64,000 nt of DNA from Hyphomicrobiales bacterium. GTDB lineage: Bacteria; Pseudomonadota; Alphaproteobacteria; Rhizobiales; Rhizobiaceae. The notes under the pieces are model-generated. The model saw nothing but the letters and a program-made list of their open reading frames with translations, made no database searches and was not told the DNA's origin. Made by a program: the position numbers and the translations under genes. Shown piece after piece: positions 38,327-46,174 of the stretch (positions are counted from its first letter, which is position 1; every line of letters starts with the position of its first letter). The DNA is taken from the NCBI GenBank assembly GCA_021775415.1, contig JAJFHV010000013.1, forward strand, positions 310,001-374,000, in the 5' to 3' direction.

Positions 38327-39318
38327 CGCTCTTCTCCAACAATCTTGATGGTTGGATTGATCAGCGCGTAGGTAAGGTCAACCAATGTGTTGGAGATAAC
38401 AAATATCAGCCCCACAATGATGATGTAGGCAATGATCAATGGGGTATCGACGCGATTGACAGCTTCCAGAAACAAAAAGCCCATCCCCGGCCATTGGAAA
38501 ACCGTTTCGGTCAAAATGGTATAGGCGATGAGCGTTCCAATTTTGACGCCGCCAAGGCTCACGACCGGGATCAATGTGTTTCGTAGGGCGTGTACATACC
38601 AAACGCGCCACGCGGACAAGCCCTTGGCCCAAGCGTAGCGCACATACTCTGATTGCAATACCTCCATCATTTCCCCACGGATCAACCGGATAAACAGCGG
38701 TAGCATGATCGAAGAAAGGGCAATCGATGGCAGGACAATATGAGCGAGCCCATCCCCGGTCAAAAGTCCGGTTCGCCAACCCCAGGGCAGGGTAATGGTT
38801 TCGCCGCGCCCGAAGGACGGCATCCAGCCCAATTGAACGGAAAATACGTAAATTGCGAAAATTGCGGTTAAAAACACCGGAACCGAGATGCCAATTATAC
38901 TCACACCCATGATGACACTCGTAACCCAGCTATCGCGATTGATTGCGGTGTAAACTCCGAGCGGTACCGACAATCCGATAATGATGGTTGTTGCAACCAA
39001 TACCAGTTCGAAGGTGGCCGGAAATTTATCCAGAATGACTTCTAGCGCGGGTCTTTTGAAAAAGTAGGAATTGCCCAAATCGCCCTGGACTGCATTCACA
39101 AGGAAGCGTCCATACTGAACCAGGAACGGGTCGTTCAAACCCATCTGTTCCCTGAGCAGTTGCCGCTCTGCCTCGGAAACGGATTGGCCAACCAGTTCGC
39201 GCAGCGGATCGCCGAGATTGTCCTGAATGGAAAATCCAACCACGCTGATTACCAGCATGACAAGCACAGCCTGCACGCACCGGCGCAGCAAAAATGCAAT
39301 GAGGTCAGACGCCTTCAT
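38323..39318 (-). CDS. Dipeptide-type ABC transporter permease (DppB)
   Basis: Inner-membrane permease of 331 residues. The start LLRRCVQAVLVMLVISVVGFSIQ is typical of DppB/OppB; DPFLVQYGRFLVNAVQGDLGNSY, the EAA loop EYVRYAWAKGLSAWRVWYVHALRNTLIPV and the closing ALINPTIK follow. It pairs with the DppC-like permease. A large hairpin lies between it and the binding-protein gene upstream. Confidence 0.93.
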   Translation of the reverse strand: MKASDLIAFLLRRCVQAVLVMLVISVVGFSIQDNLGDPLRELVGQSVSEAERQLLREQMGLNDPFLVQYGRFLVNAVQGDLGNSYFFKRPALEVILDKFPATFELVLVATTIIIGLSVPLGVYTAINRDSWVTSVIMGVSIIGISVPVFLTAIFAIYVFSVQLGWMPSFGRGETITLPWGWRTGLLTGDGLAHIVLPSIALSSIMLPLFIRLIRGEMMEVLQSEYVRYAWAKGLSAWRVWYVHALRNTLIPVVSLGGVKIGTLIAYTILTETVFQWPGMGFLFLEAVNRVDTPLIIAYIIIVGLIFVISNTLVDLTYALINPTIKIVGEER

Positions 39319-39344
39319 GGCTTCGATACCTGATCGAAATTGTG

Positions 39345-39380
39345 TTGCGGCGGGAGCAGCAAATGCCGGTCCCGCCGCAA
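39345..39380 (-). promoter_or_regulatory. Intercistronic hairpin after the DppA-type gene
   Basis: TTGCGGCGGGA and TCCCGCCGCAA form an 11-bp perfect GC-rich stem around a 14-nt loop, starting five bases after the binding-protein stop and 27 nt before the dppB-like start. It probably makes binding-protein mRNA more abundant than the downstream permease and ATPase mRNA. Confidence 0.75.
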
Positions 39381-39385
39381 GGTGT

Positions 39386-40915
39386 TTACTTGATCACCAA
39401 GTCCCCGAGGTAGGGGAAGTTCATCACATTGACGACCGGATCAATGTCAACCTTGGAGCTCGCAGCCCAGGCAAGATCCTGCCAGTGGAGAGGCACGAAT
39501 GCTGCCTCGTCATGAAGGGTCTTTTCAATGCCCTGAAGGACCTGTGAACGCGCAGAGTCGTCGGTCATTTTCAAGGTTTTTTCGGTCATTGCATCAACAT
39601 CGGCATTTGAATAATTGCCTGAGTTGTATTGACCGCGACCTGTGTCCGTATTCGGAGTCATGGCGAGGAACTCATAGAAGTTCGCTGAATCCTCGGTATC
39701 CGAATGCCAGCCAATCATCATGATGTCCGCAGCGCGTTCATCGAATTTTGGCCAGTACTGCGCCTTCGGCATCGTCGTCAGATCAATGGTGATACCGATC
39801 TTTGAGAGCATTGCCGCAGCAGCTTCACAGATTTTGGCATCATTCACATAACGGTTGTTTGGACACATCATGCTGGCAGAAAATCCTGCGGATTGACCGG
39901 CCTCTGCCATCAATGCCTTTGCCTTGTCGAGATCAAAACGCGGCGTAAGGCTCTCGTTATAACCAAGATAGCCTTTGGGGCTCATTTGCGCAGCTGCAGT
40001 ACCAAATCCACGCATGATTTTTTCGACGATGCCTTCATTGTTGATGGCATGTACGATCGCCTGGCGCACCTTCGGATCCTTGAACGCTTCAACCCGGTTC
40101 TGGTTAAGTTGCAAGGTAATGATCCGTGTACCGGACTGGGTAACAAGATCAGTGCCTGCATTGTCACGAACCCGGGCAAGGTCGGTTGGTGGAACCGGTG
40201 CGATGAAGTCCACGTCCCCAGAAAGAAGTGCGGCAACGCGGGTAGGTGCCTCCTTGATCGGGGTAAATACGATCTTGTCCACGTTTCCAGGGGATGCAGT
40301 ATCCCAGTAATCCGGATTGCGCGTGAACTCGACCTTCACACCCTGTTCACGGGCAGAGATGGTAAATGGCCCGGTGCAGGAAATATTCTTCGAAGCAAAA
40401 CTGTCACCATGCTTGATGATCTCGTCCTTGCCTTCATAGAATTTGGAATCCAGCGGGAAGATATAAGTCGCGTTGTGCAACACCAGCGGGAACGGGCCGT
40501 CGGTTACGATATCAACCGTGTGATCATCAACTTTGTCCATCGATTTGAAAGGTTCAAAAATTCCCTTGAAATCAGGGCTCCCTTTCAAGCGATTGAAAGT
40601 CCAGACCACATCATCCGCTGTCATGGTGTTGCCGGAATGAAATTTGACACCCTTGCGAATTGCAAACCGCATGGTTGTTTCATTCATGCGCTCCCAGCCT
40701 TCTGCGAGGCGGGCATCGAACTTCAATTCTTTCGACCAGCGCACCAGCGGATCACACACCATGTGCGATAATTGCAGGGTACCACCCGATAGCTGTTCAT
40801 GGATATCAAGCGAGACTGGGTCTGCGTCGTATGCCATTTTCAATGTCTTGGCCTGGGCGGTGGCGGAAACTGCCGCTACACACAAACCTGCCAATAATGT
40901 GTATTTGAGATGCAT
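39386..40915 (-). CDS. Dipeptide/oligopeptide-type ABC transporter substrate-binding protein (SBP_bac_5)
   Basis: Periplasmic receptor of 509 residues with a Sec signal (MHLKYTLLAGLCVAAVSATAQA). Family 5 features: LKMAYDADPVSLDIHEQLSG, WSKELKFDARLAEGWE, KGVKFHSGNTMTADDVVWTFNRLK, a FTRNPDYWDT segment, and RQAIVHAINNEGIVEKIM. Relatives bind peptides, but also opines, nickel complexes, glutathione or sugars, so the ligand is open. First gene of the operon dppA-B-C-D-F-methyltransferase, all on the minus strand. Confidence 0.93.
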   Translation of the reverse strand: MHLKYTLLAGLCVAAVSATAQAKTLKMAYDADPVSLDIHEQLSGGTLQLSHMVCDPLVRWSKELKFDARLAEGWERMNETTMRFAIRKGVKFHSGNTMTADDVVWTFNRLKGSPDFKGIFEPFKSMDKVDDHTVDIVTDGPFPLVLHNATYIFPLDSKFYEGKDEIIKHGDSFASKNISCTGPFTISAREQGVKVEFTRNPDYWDTASPGNVDKIVFTPIKEAPTRVAALLSGDVDFIAPVPPTDLARVRDNAGTDLVTQSGTRIITLQLNQNRVEAFKDPKVRQAIVHAINNEGIVEKIMRGFGTAAAQMSPKGYLGYNESLTPRFDLDKAKALMAEAGQSAGFSASMMCPNNRYVNDAKICEAAAAMLSKIGITIDLTTMPKAQYWPKFDERAADIMMIGWHSDTEDSANFYEFLAMTPNTDTGRGQYNSGNYSNADVDAMTEKTLKMTDDSARSQVLQGIEKTLHDEAAFVPLHWQDLAWAASSKVDIDPVVNVMNFPYLGDLVIK

Positions 40916-41041
40916 TTCTAAACTCCCTCTTTTATTATTGTGATTAAGCTCAGAATTTCAGCATATAAATCAAAACCCTTGTTTACAAGCTGGCTGGCAT
41001 TCAACTTTATAGTTAGAAGGCAGTCCAATTCGAATTATTTC

Positions 41042-41416
41042 CTATCCACCGTGCTCCGCATGCAGCTTGTTGCCGTCTAGATCCCGGCAATAGGCACCAT
41101 AATAATTTGGCCGGTAGTCACGCGGTCCCGGCGCACCTTCATCGCTTCCCCCCATTTCAATAGCCGCCTTGTGAAAGGCATCAACCGCCTCGCGATCGGG
41201 TGCGTTAAAGATAACCTGAGTGCCGTTGCCGAAGTTTGCAGGTTGGTCGTTGAAGGGGATCAAGACCCAGAAAGTTACCTTTCCCCCCATCGATCCGTAT
41301 CCCAGTTCTCGTTCTACCGTGACGATGCGCACCATGCCGATAGTCGCCAATACGCGATCATAAAACTTGCCCGCTGCCTCGAGATCGTTGGTTCCAATAC
41401 ACACGCTAGATAGCAT
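41042..41416 (-). CDS. VOC-family glyoxalase-like protein
   Basis: A 124-residue VOC-fold protein. The first module has VCIGTNDLEAAGKFYDRVL and the second QVIFNAPDREAVDAFHKAAIEMGG, ending with GAYCRDLDGNKLHAE, where the Glu/His residues are likely metal ligands. This matches the uncharacterised glyoxalase-like subgroup common in Proteobacteria. It lies divergent from the glutamine amidotransferase gene, 74 nt apart, and is downstream of nothing obvious; function unknown. Confidence 0.82.
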   Translation of the reverse strand: MLSSVCIGTNDLEAAGKFYDRVLATIGMVRIVTVERELGYGSMGGKVTFWVLIPFNDQPANFGNGTQVIFNAPDREAVDAFHKAAIEMGGSDEGAPGPRDYRPNYYGAYCRDLDGNKLHAEHGG

Positions 41417-41490
41417 TTTGCCGCTCCATACTTGCCAAATTCAAATGAGAACCATAAATGGAATGTCGAAACGCACAAGTGGAGCATTCG

Positions 41491-42180
41491 ATGAAAATCG
41501 GAATTTTACAAACCGGCCACGTACCCGATGATCTTGCTGAAAGACATGGCAAGTATCCCGATATGTTCGCACGGCTTTTGGACGGGCACGGGTTTGAATT
41601 CCTGGCCTTTCCGGTGGTTGACCAGATTTTCCCGGATTCTGTGCATGCAGCTGACGGTTGGTTGATCACCGGGTCCAGGTATGGAGCATATGAAGATCAT
41701 CCCTGGATTCCTCCTCTGGAAGAATTTATCCGCGAAATCTATGCCGCTGGCGTGCCGCTGGTAGGTGTGTGTTTCGGCCACCAGATCATGGCGCAGGCGA
41801 TGGGTGGAAAAGTTGAAAAATTTGGTGGGGTCTGGGGCGTTGGAAACTGTGAATACACTTACAATAATGGCGATACGACCAGATTGCTCGCCATGCATCA
41901 GGACCAGGTAGTTGAAGCACCGCCTGAGGCAACAACCTCTGCAACATCGGATTATTGCAAGTTTGCCGGGTTCTCCTACAAAGGTAATGCGATGAGCATT
42001 CAGCCGCATCCGGAGTTTTCACGTGACTTCATGCGCGAGTTGATAGAAATGCGTTCAGGCACGGTTATTCCGATGGACCAGTCAGATGCAGGACTTGAAA
42101 GTCTGGATCAGGAAAATGATTCTGTAGCCTATGCAGACCAGATTGCCGGCTTTTTCAAGAGTGTAGTTAAAGCGGCTTAG
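41491..42180 (+). CDS. Class I glutamine amidotransferase domain protein
   Basis: A 229-residue free-standing type 1 glutamine amidotransferase, similar to the GMP-synthase-like group. The ATG at 41491 has a GGAG site; the frame is open slightly further upstream. Catalytic features: nucleophile elbow GVCFGHQIMAQAMGG and the His-Glu pair in IQPHPEF. The substrate is unknown; relatives act on glutamine or on gamma-glutamyl compounds. It ends in a 4-base overlap with the stop codon of the convergent TRAP permease gene. Confidence 0.85.
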   Translation: MKIGILQTGHVPDDLAERHGKYPDMFARLLDGHGFEFLAFPVVDQIFPDSVHAADGWLITGSRYGAYEDHPWIPPLEEFIREIYAAGVPLVGVCFGHQIMAQAMGGKVEKFGGVWGVGNCEYTYNNGDTTRLLAMHQDQVVEAPPEATTSATSDYCKFAGFSYKGNAMSIQPHPEFSRDFMRELIEMRSGTVIPMDQSDAGLESLDQENDSVAYADQIAGFFKSVVKAA

Positions 42181-43559
42181 CCAGCTATCAGCCGTGGCAG
42201 CCAGAGCACAATTCCCGGAAATGTAATCAAAACACCAACCGTCACGACGTCAGCGATGAAGAACGGTGACGCACCTCTGAACACGTCTTGAACCGATATG
42301 TCATCCCGCACGCCTGCCACCACAAAGCAGTTCAATCCAATAGGCGGCGTGATCAGACAAAGCTCTGCCATTTTTACCACAATGATACCAAACCAGATGG
42401 CACATTCGCTGCCGGACATACCGAGTGCTGAATTGGCAGCAAGTACGTCGGGCCCGCCATTAAGCGCCATCACCGCCGGAAATGTGACCGGCAGAGTGAG
42501 GATCAACATGCCGATTGCATCCATGAACATGCCAAGCACCACATAAGCGCCAAGGATCATCAACAGGGTTATGATTGGCGTTTGCTCAAGCCCGGATATC
42601 CACGTGGCAAACGTACCTGGAAGATCGGCAAATCCCAGATAGCGTACGTAGATCAGAACGCCCCAGATCATTGTGAAGATCATTACCGTCAGTTTGGCGC
42701 TTTCCATCAGTGCCGGTTTGAGTTGTTGCCATCTCATCCCCTTGAATAGTGCCAGCACCAGTACAATGAATGCACCCAGTGCACCTGCTTCCGTAGGCGT
42801 ACCCCAGCCGAAGTAGATGCAGTAGATGATGATCCCGACCACCAAGAATATTGGTAATGCTCCGGGCACGCTGGCAAACCGGTCACCCCAGGTAAAACCC
42901 TTGACGGGTGGCCCAAGATCCTTGCGCCATTTGGCTAGAAAGATGATCAGCCCGGCGTATATCAGTGCTGAAACCGCACCGGGCAGGAATCCTGCCAGAA
43001 GCAGTTTCCCGACACTGGCCTCGACTATGATTGCGTAGATCACCAGGATTGCTGAGGGTGGAATGAGAGAGGCGAGCGTACCGCCCGCAGCCACTACCCC
43101 CGCCGCAAAGCGTTTGTCATAGCCGAGTTTCAGCATTTCCGGGATGGCAATCCGCGCAAATACTGCAGACGTCGCTACAGATGCACCGGATACTGCTGCA
43201 AAGCCCGCAGTGGCAAAAACCGTTGCGACGCCGAGACCACCCGGTAACCATCCCACCCAGCGTTTGGCCGCCTCAAACAGTGCAGTTGTAAGTCCCGCGT
43301 AATAGGCAAGGTAACCAATCAGGATAAACGTCGGGATGAGGCTCAACACGTGGGTCGACATTTTGGAGTGGGGAACTTGTCCGGCAATTTTGACCGAAAT
43401 GATGAAGCCGCGTTCCCATCCCATGCCCTTGTCAAAGGCAAATATCGAGAAAATCCCGATAAAGCCAATAAGTGCTGTGGCAAAAGCAACACGCATGCCT
43501 CCGATCACCAGAACAATCAGCACCAGCGCCAGAACCATGCTGGTTTCAATCACAGTCAT
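42177..43559 (-). CDS. TRAP transporter large permease (DctM)
   Basis: Normal-length large membrane subunit, 460 residues, with about 12 hydrophobic helices. Features: LIPTFILIGYLAYYAGL, GGLGVATVFATAGFAAVSGASVATSAVFA, AGGTLASLIPPSAILVIYA, a GMFMDAIGMLILTLPVTFP segment and CLITPPIGLNCFVVAGV. Its start overlaps the small-permease stop by four bases. With the two next genes it forms a complete TRAP importer, of a different subtype from the enlarged one at 29202-34054. Confidence 0.93.
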   Translation of the reverse strand: MTVIETSMVLALVLIVLVIGGMRVAFATALIGFIGIFSIFAFDKGMGWERGFIISVKIAGQVPHSKMSTHVLSLIPTFILIGYLAYYAGLTTALFEAAKRWVGWLPGGLGVATVFATAGFAAVSGASVATSAVFARIAIPEMLKLGYDKRFAAGVVAAGGTLASLIPPSAILVIYAIIVEASVGKLLLAGFLPGAVSALIYAGLIIFLAKWRKDLGPPVKGFTWGDRFASVPGALPIFLVVGIIIYCIYFGWGTPTEAGALGAFIVLVLALFKGMRWQQLKPALMESAKLTVMIFTMIWGVLIYVRYLGFADLPGTFATWISGLEQTPIITLLMILGAYVVLGMFMDAIGMLILTLPVTFPAVMALNGGPDVLAANSALGMSGSECAIWFGIIVVKMAELCLITPPIGLNCFVVAGVRDDISVQDVFRGASPFFIADVVTVGVLITFPGIVLWLPRLIAG

Positions 43560-44179
43560 TTAGAGGTGTCCTCAAGACCGGACACGCTTGCGGCTTCCCG
43601 GCGTGCCAGCGTGGATGCATCTTCAATCAACGGAACCGCTACCGGCGTATCTTCATTTTGAACCAGCGCATGCCAATATGCCCAGGCTTGAAGCACCAAC
43701 CGGGCAAGCAACATGACGAGCATGACCGGTACCAGCAGTTTCGCAGGCCAGGTTGGCAGATTAATATCAATAGTGCTGTCGCCCAGCATGATTGCCCGTT
43801 CGGCATGGTTCCATGAGCCATAGACCAACATCAGAACAAGACCGCTCATTACAACTACGGACAGCAGCTCGAAAACCCACAGCGCACGCCGTTTCAGCTT
43901 GGAGACCATCAAATCCATTCGGATATGACTGCCTAGTCGTTGGCAATATCCGATCCCAAGAAATGCAATGATCGGGACGGCCTGAACCATCCAGTCAATA
44001 AATCCGGGTACAGGTATATTGAAGAACTTGCGGCCAAGGATGTTGGCAACTGATAGCAGCATCACCGCCAGAATGAAAAGACCGCCTAAAAGTGTGAGCG
44101 TTGACTCAATCGAGAATAACCAGCGATCTGCTTTCGATCTGGCGGAACTGTCCTCATGTACCGGTGAGCTGTTTGCCAT
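43556..44179 (-). CDS. TRAP transporter small permease (DctQ)
   Basis: Small membrane subunit of 207 residues, the usual size. Four predicted helices; hallmark VANILGRKFFNIPVPGFIDWMVQAVPIIAFLGIGYCQRLGSHIRMDL, read across residues 45-90, with the conserved N..R, E/D-W and GxHIRVD-type elements. N- and C-terminal tails are hydrophilic. Lies between the binding-protein and large-permease genes. Confidence 0.92.
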   Translation of the reverse strand: MANSSPVHEDSSARSKADRWLFSIESTLTLLGGLFILAVMLLSVANILGRKFFNIPVPGFIDWMVQAVPIIAFLGIGYCQRLGSHIRMDLMVSKLKRRALWVFELLSVVVMSGLVLMLVYGSWNHAERAIMLGDSTIDINLPTWPAKLLVPVMLVMLLARLVLQAWAYWHALVQNEDTPVAVPLIEDASTLARREAASVSGLEDTSK

Positions 44180-44187
44180 GGGAAATG

Positions 44188-44209
44188 CGGGTCCCGTGTC
44201 CGGGACCCG
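44188..44209 (-). promoter_or_regulatory. Intercistronic hairpin after the second TRAP binding-protein gene
   Basis: CGGGTCCCG and CGGGACCCG make a 9-bp perfect stem with a 4-nt loop, six bases after the binding-protein stop and eight bases before the small-permease start. It could partly stop transcription or hide the downstream ribosome binding site. Confidence 0.75.
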
Positions 44210-44215
44210 ATTGGT

Positions 44216-45226
44216 CTATTTGCCGAGCGTTTTCATGACGAGGTCATAAAGTTCCTGACCGGGAATGCCCTGGGCTTCCATGTCTGCAATCCACTTTTCG
44301 CGAATTGGGTCCGCTGCGGCTGTCCGAAAGGCGTCAATTTCGCTTTGCGCAATTGAAACTTTCGTAACGCCTTTTTCAGCCAGCACTGTATCCCATTTTT
44401 TCAGCAACTCCCCGTAGTTCGCGAGATAGTGGGTAATGGATTCGCCGACAGATGAATCAAGTGCTGCCCGATGTTCATCGGAAAGGGCATTATAGGCATC
44501 AATATTCACAACAACCGGACAATTGACTGTTCCCGGGTTGAGATTTTCCGTCCACCAGGTCGCAATATCAATGGTTTTGAAGGCAAAATGCGCATGCTGG
44601 GCAAACGCAACAGTGTCAACCACGCCGGATTCCATTGCGGTGTAGGCCTCTGTGGCAGTCACCGATGTTGGTACGGCACCAACCGCTTCAAATGCCTTGC
44701 CCAATCCTCCGGTTGCCCGCACACGCATGCCCTCAAACTTGGCCAGTGTGTCACGCGGGTCTCCGGTTCCAACAATGTTGTATTGTGGCATCGGTGAAGT
44801 CATCAGCAGCTTGGCATTCCACCGCGCCAGGTCTTTTTGCACGGCCGGATGCCCGTAAACCGCGTGACTAACTGCCACTTCCTCTTCCAAATTGCTGACA
44901 CCCAAAAACGGCAACTCCAGAACCGTAATTGTTGGGTTCTTGTCGCGGTGGTAGCCCGCACAAAATTGCGCCATCTCGAAGGCACCAACCGAAATTCCGT
45001 CAAGGTTTTCCTTGTTTTTGGAAAGCCCGCCATAAGAAACGTTCATCGTGAAATCGCCATTGGTCTTTGCAGAAACCAGCTCGGCGAGTTTTTCAACGTG
45101 TTCGGTAAAAGCGCGTCGCTTGCCCCAAACGGATACGTTCCATTGGGTAGCGGCAAATGCCTCGGCTCCAAGAAATGCGATTGCAGCGGTAGAAAGCACC
45201 GTCAATCGGGTGAACTTTTTCAACAT
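44216..45226 (-). CDS. TRAP transporter substrate-binding protein (DctP)
   Basis: Periplasmic receptor of 336 residues with a Sec-type signal (LTVLSTAAIAFLGAEAFAA), unlike the Tat-exported receptor of the other TRAP system. Features include EHVEKLAELVSAKTNGDFTM, ELPFLGVSNLEEE, the ligand arginine in KFEGMRVRATGG, and ATEAYTAMESGVVDTVAF. The ligand is probably an organic acid but cannot be named. It is divergent from the crotonase-like and acyl-CoA synthetase genes, which suggests that the imported acid is activated to a CoA thioester. Confidence 0.92.
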   Translation of the reverse strand: MLKKFTRLTVLSTAAIAFLGAEAFAATQWNVSVWGKRRAFTEHVEKLAELVSAKTNGDFTMNVSYGGLSKNKENLDGISVGAFEMAQFCAGYHRDKNPTITVLELPFLGVSNLEEEVAVSHAVYGHPAVQKDLARWNAKLLMTSPMPQYNIVGTGDPRDTLAKFEGMRVRATGGLGKAFEAVGAVPTSVTATEAYTAMESGVVDTVAFAQHAHFAFKTIDIATWWTENLNPGTVNCPVVVNIDAYNALSDEHRAALDSSVGESITHYLANYGELLKKWDTVLAEKGVTKVSIAQSEIDAFRTAAADPIREKWIADMEAQGIPGQELYDLVMKTLGK

Positions 45227-45262
45227 CTGTTTTCCTCCCGTTATTATTGTGGTGTGCAGGCT

Positions 45263-45275
45263 ACCACTACGTGGT
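45263..45275. promoter_or_regulatory. Small inverted repeat in the divergent TRAP/crotonase promoter region
   Basis: ACCAC-TAC-GTGGT lies between the divergent binding-protein and crotonase-like genes. It could be a regulator binding site; no regulator gene is adjacent and the arms are only 5 bp. Confidence 0.25.
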
Positions 45276-45367
45276 GAGATAGCAAGATATTCAAAAGGCC
45301 TACTTGCATCATGTTCATCGCGATGAAATTATGCGTACTGGATAATCTCCCGGGACCTGGATAATAG

Positions 45368-46162
45368 ATGAACAGCCACCTCGTATTAACATCGTTAAAG
45401 AACAACGTTTTTACCCTGACACTTAACAAACCTGAAAGCCGCAATGCGCTTTCGGTAGCAATGTTGAACGAAATAACTGCAGCACTGGCAGAAGCACGAT
45501 CCAACAAAGAAGTTCGGGTTATCGTTATTGCAGCAGCTGGTCCGGTATTTTGTCCGGGTCATGATCTCAAGGAAATGGCCGAAGCGCGTAAAAATGGAGA
45601 TAAGGGCCAGAAGTTTTTTGAAGAAACCATGGCTCTTTGTTCGTCAGTGATGCAGCAGATTGTCAACCATCCGCTTCCGGTAATTGCTGACGTGAGGGGA
45701 GTTGCAACTGCCGCTGGCTGTCAACTCGTCGCCAGCTGTGATTTGGCAGTTGCCACGGAGGACGCAAAGTTTGCAACACCCGGTGTGAACATTGGCCTGT
45801 TTTGCTCAACCCCGATGGTGGCATTATCCAGAAATGTTGCACGTAAACATGCCATGCACATGTTAATGACCGGCGAACCGGTTTTGGCAACGGATGCGGT
45901 TCGTATCGGATTGATCAACAAGGCTGTTGCGGTGGAAGAAATGGATACCGAACTGGAAAAACTGACGAGTACAATTGTTTCGAAATCAGCCGTGGTTCTC
46001 AAAATTGGCAAGACTGCATTTTATCAGCAAGCGGAAATGAACCTTGCAGATGCCTATAATTATGCTTCTGGTGTCATGGTCGAAAACATGTTGGAACGGG
46101 ATGCTGAAGAAGGCATTAATGCTTTCATAGAAAAGCGTGCCCCGGAATGGCAAGACACCTGA
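45368..46162 (+). CDS. Crotonase-superfamily protein, ECHDC3-like, lacking canonical catalytic Glu residues
   Basis: A 264-residue enoyl-CoA hydratase/isomerase-fold protein. The fold is clear: LTLNKPESRNALSVAML, oxyanion-hole loops GHDLKEMAE and RGVATAAGCQLVASCDLA, and FATPGVNIGLFCSTPMVAL. At the two positions where true hydratases have Glu (GCELA and PEilLG in the rat enzyme), this protein has Gln and Gly. That, with GLFCSTP, points to the ECHDC3-like branch, so ordinary enoyl-CoA hydration is doubtful; thioester isomerase, hydrolase or another reaction is possible. The gene precedes an acyl-CoA synthetase gene by 12 nt. Confidence 0.85.
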   Translation: MNSHLVLTSLKNNVFTLTLNKPESRNALSVAMLNEITAALAEARSNKEVRVIVIAAAGPVFCPGHDLKEMAEARKNGDKGQKFFEETMALCSSVMQQIVNHPLPVIADVRGVATAAGCQLVASCDLAVATEDAKFATPGVNIGLFCSTPMVALSRNVARKHAMHMLMTGEPVLATDAVRIGLINKAVAVEEMDTELEKLTSTIVSKSAVVLKIGKTAFYQQAEMNLADAYNYASGVMVENMLERDAEEGINAFIEKRAPEWQDT

Positions 46163-46174
46163 GGCTGATCCAAA

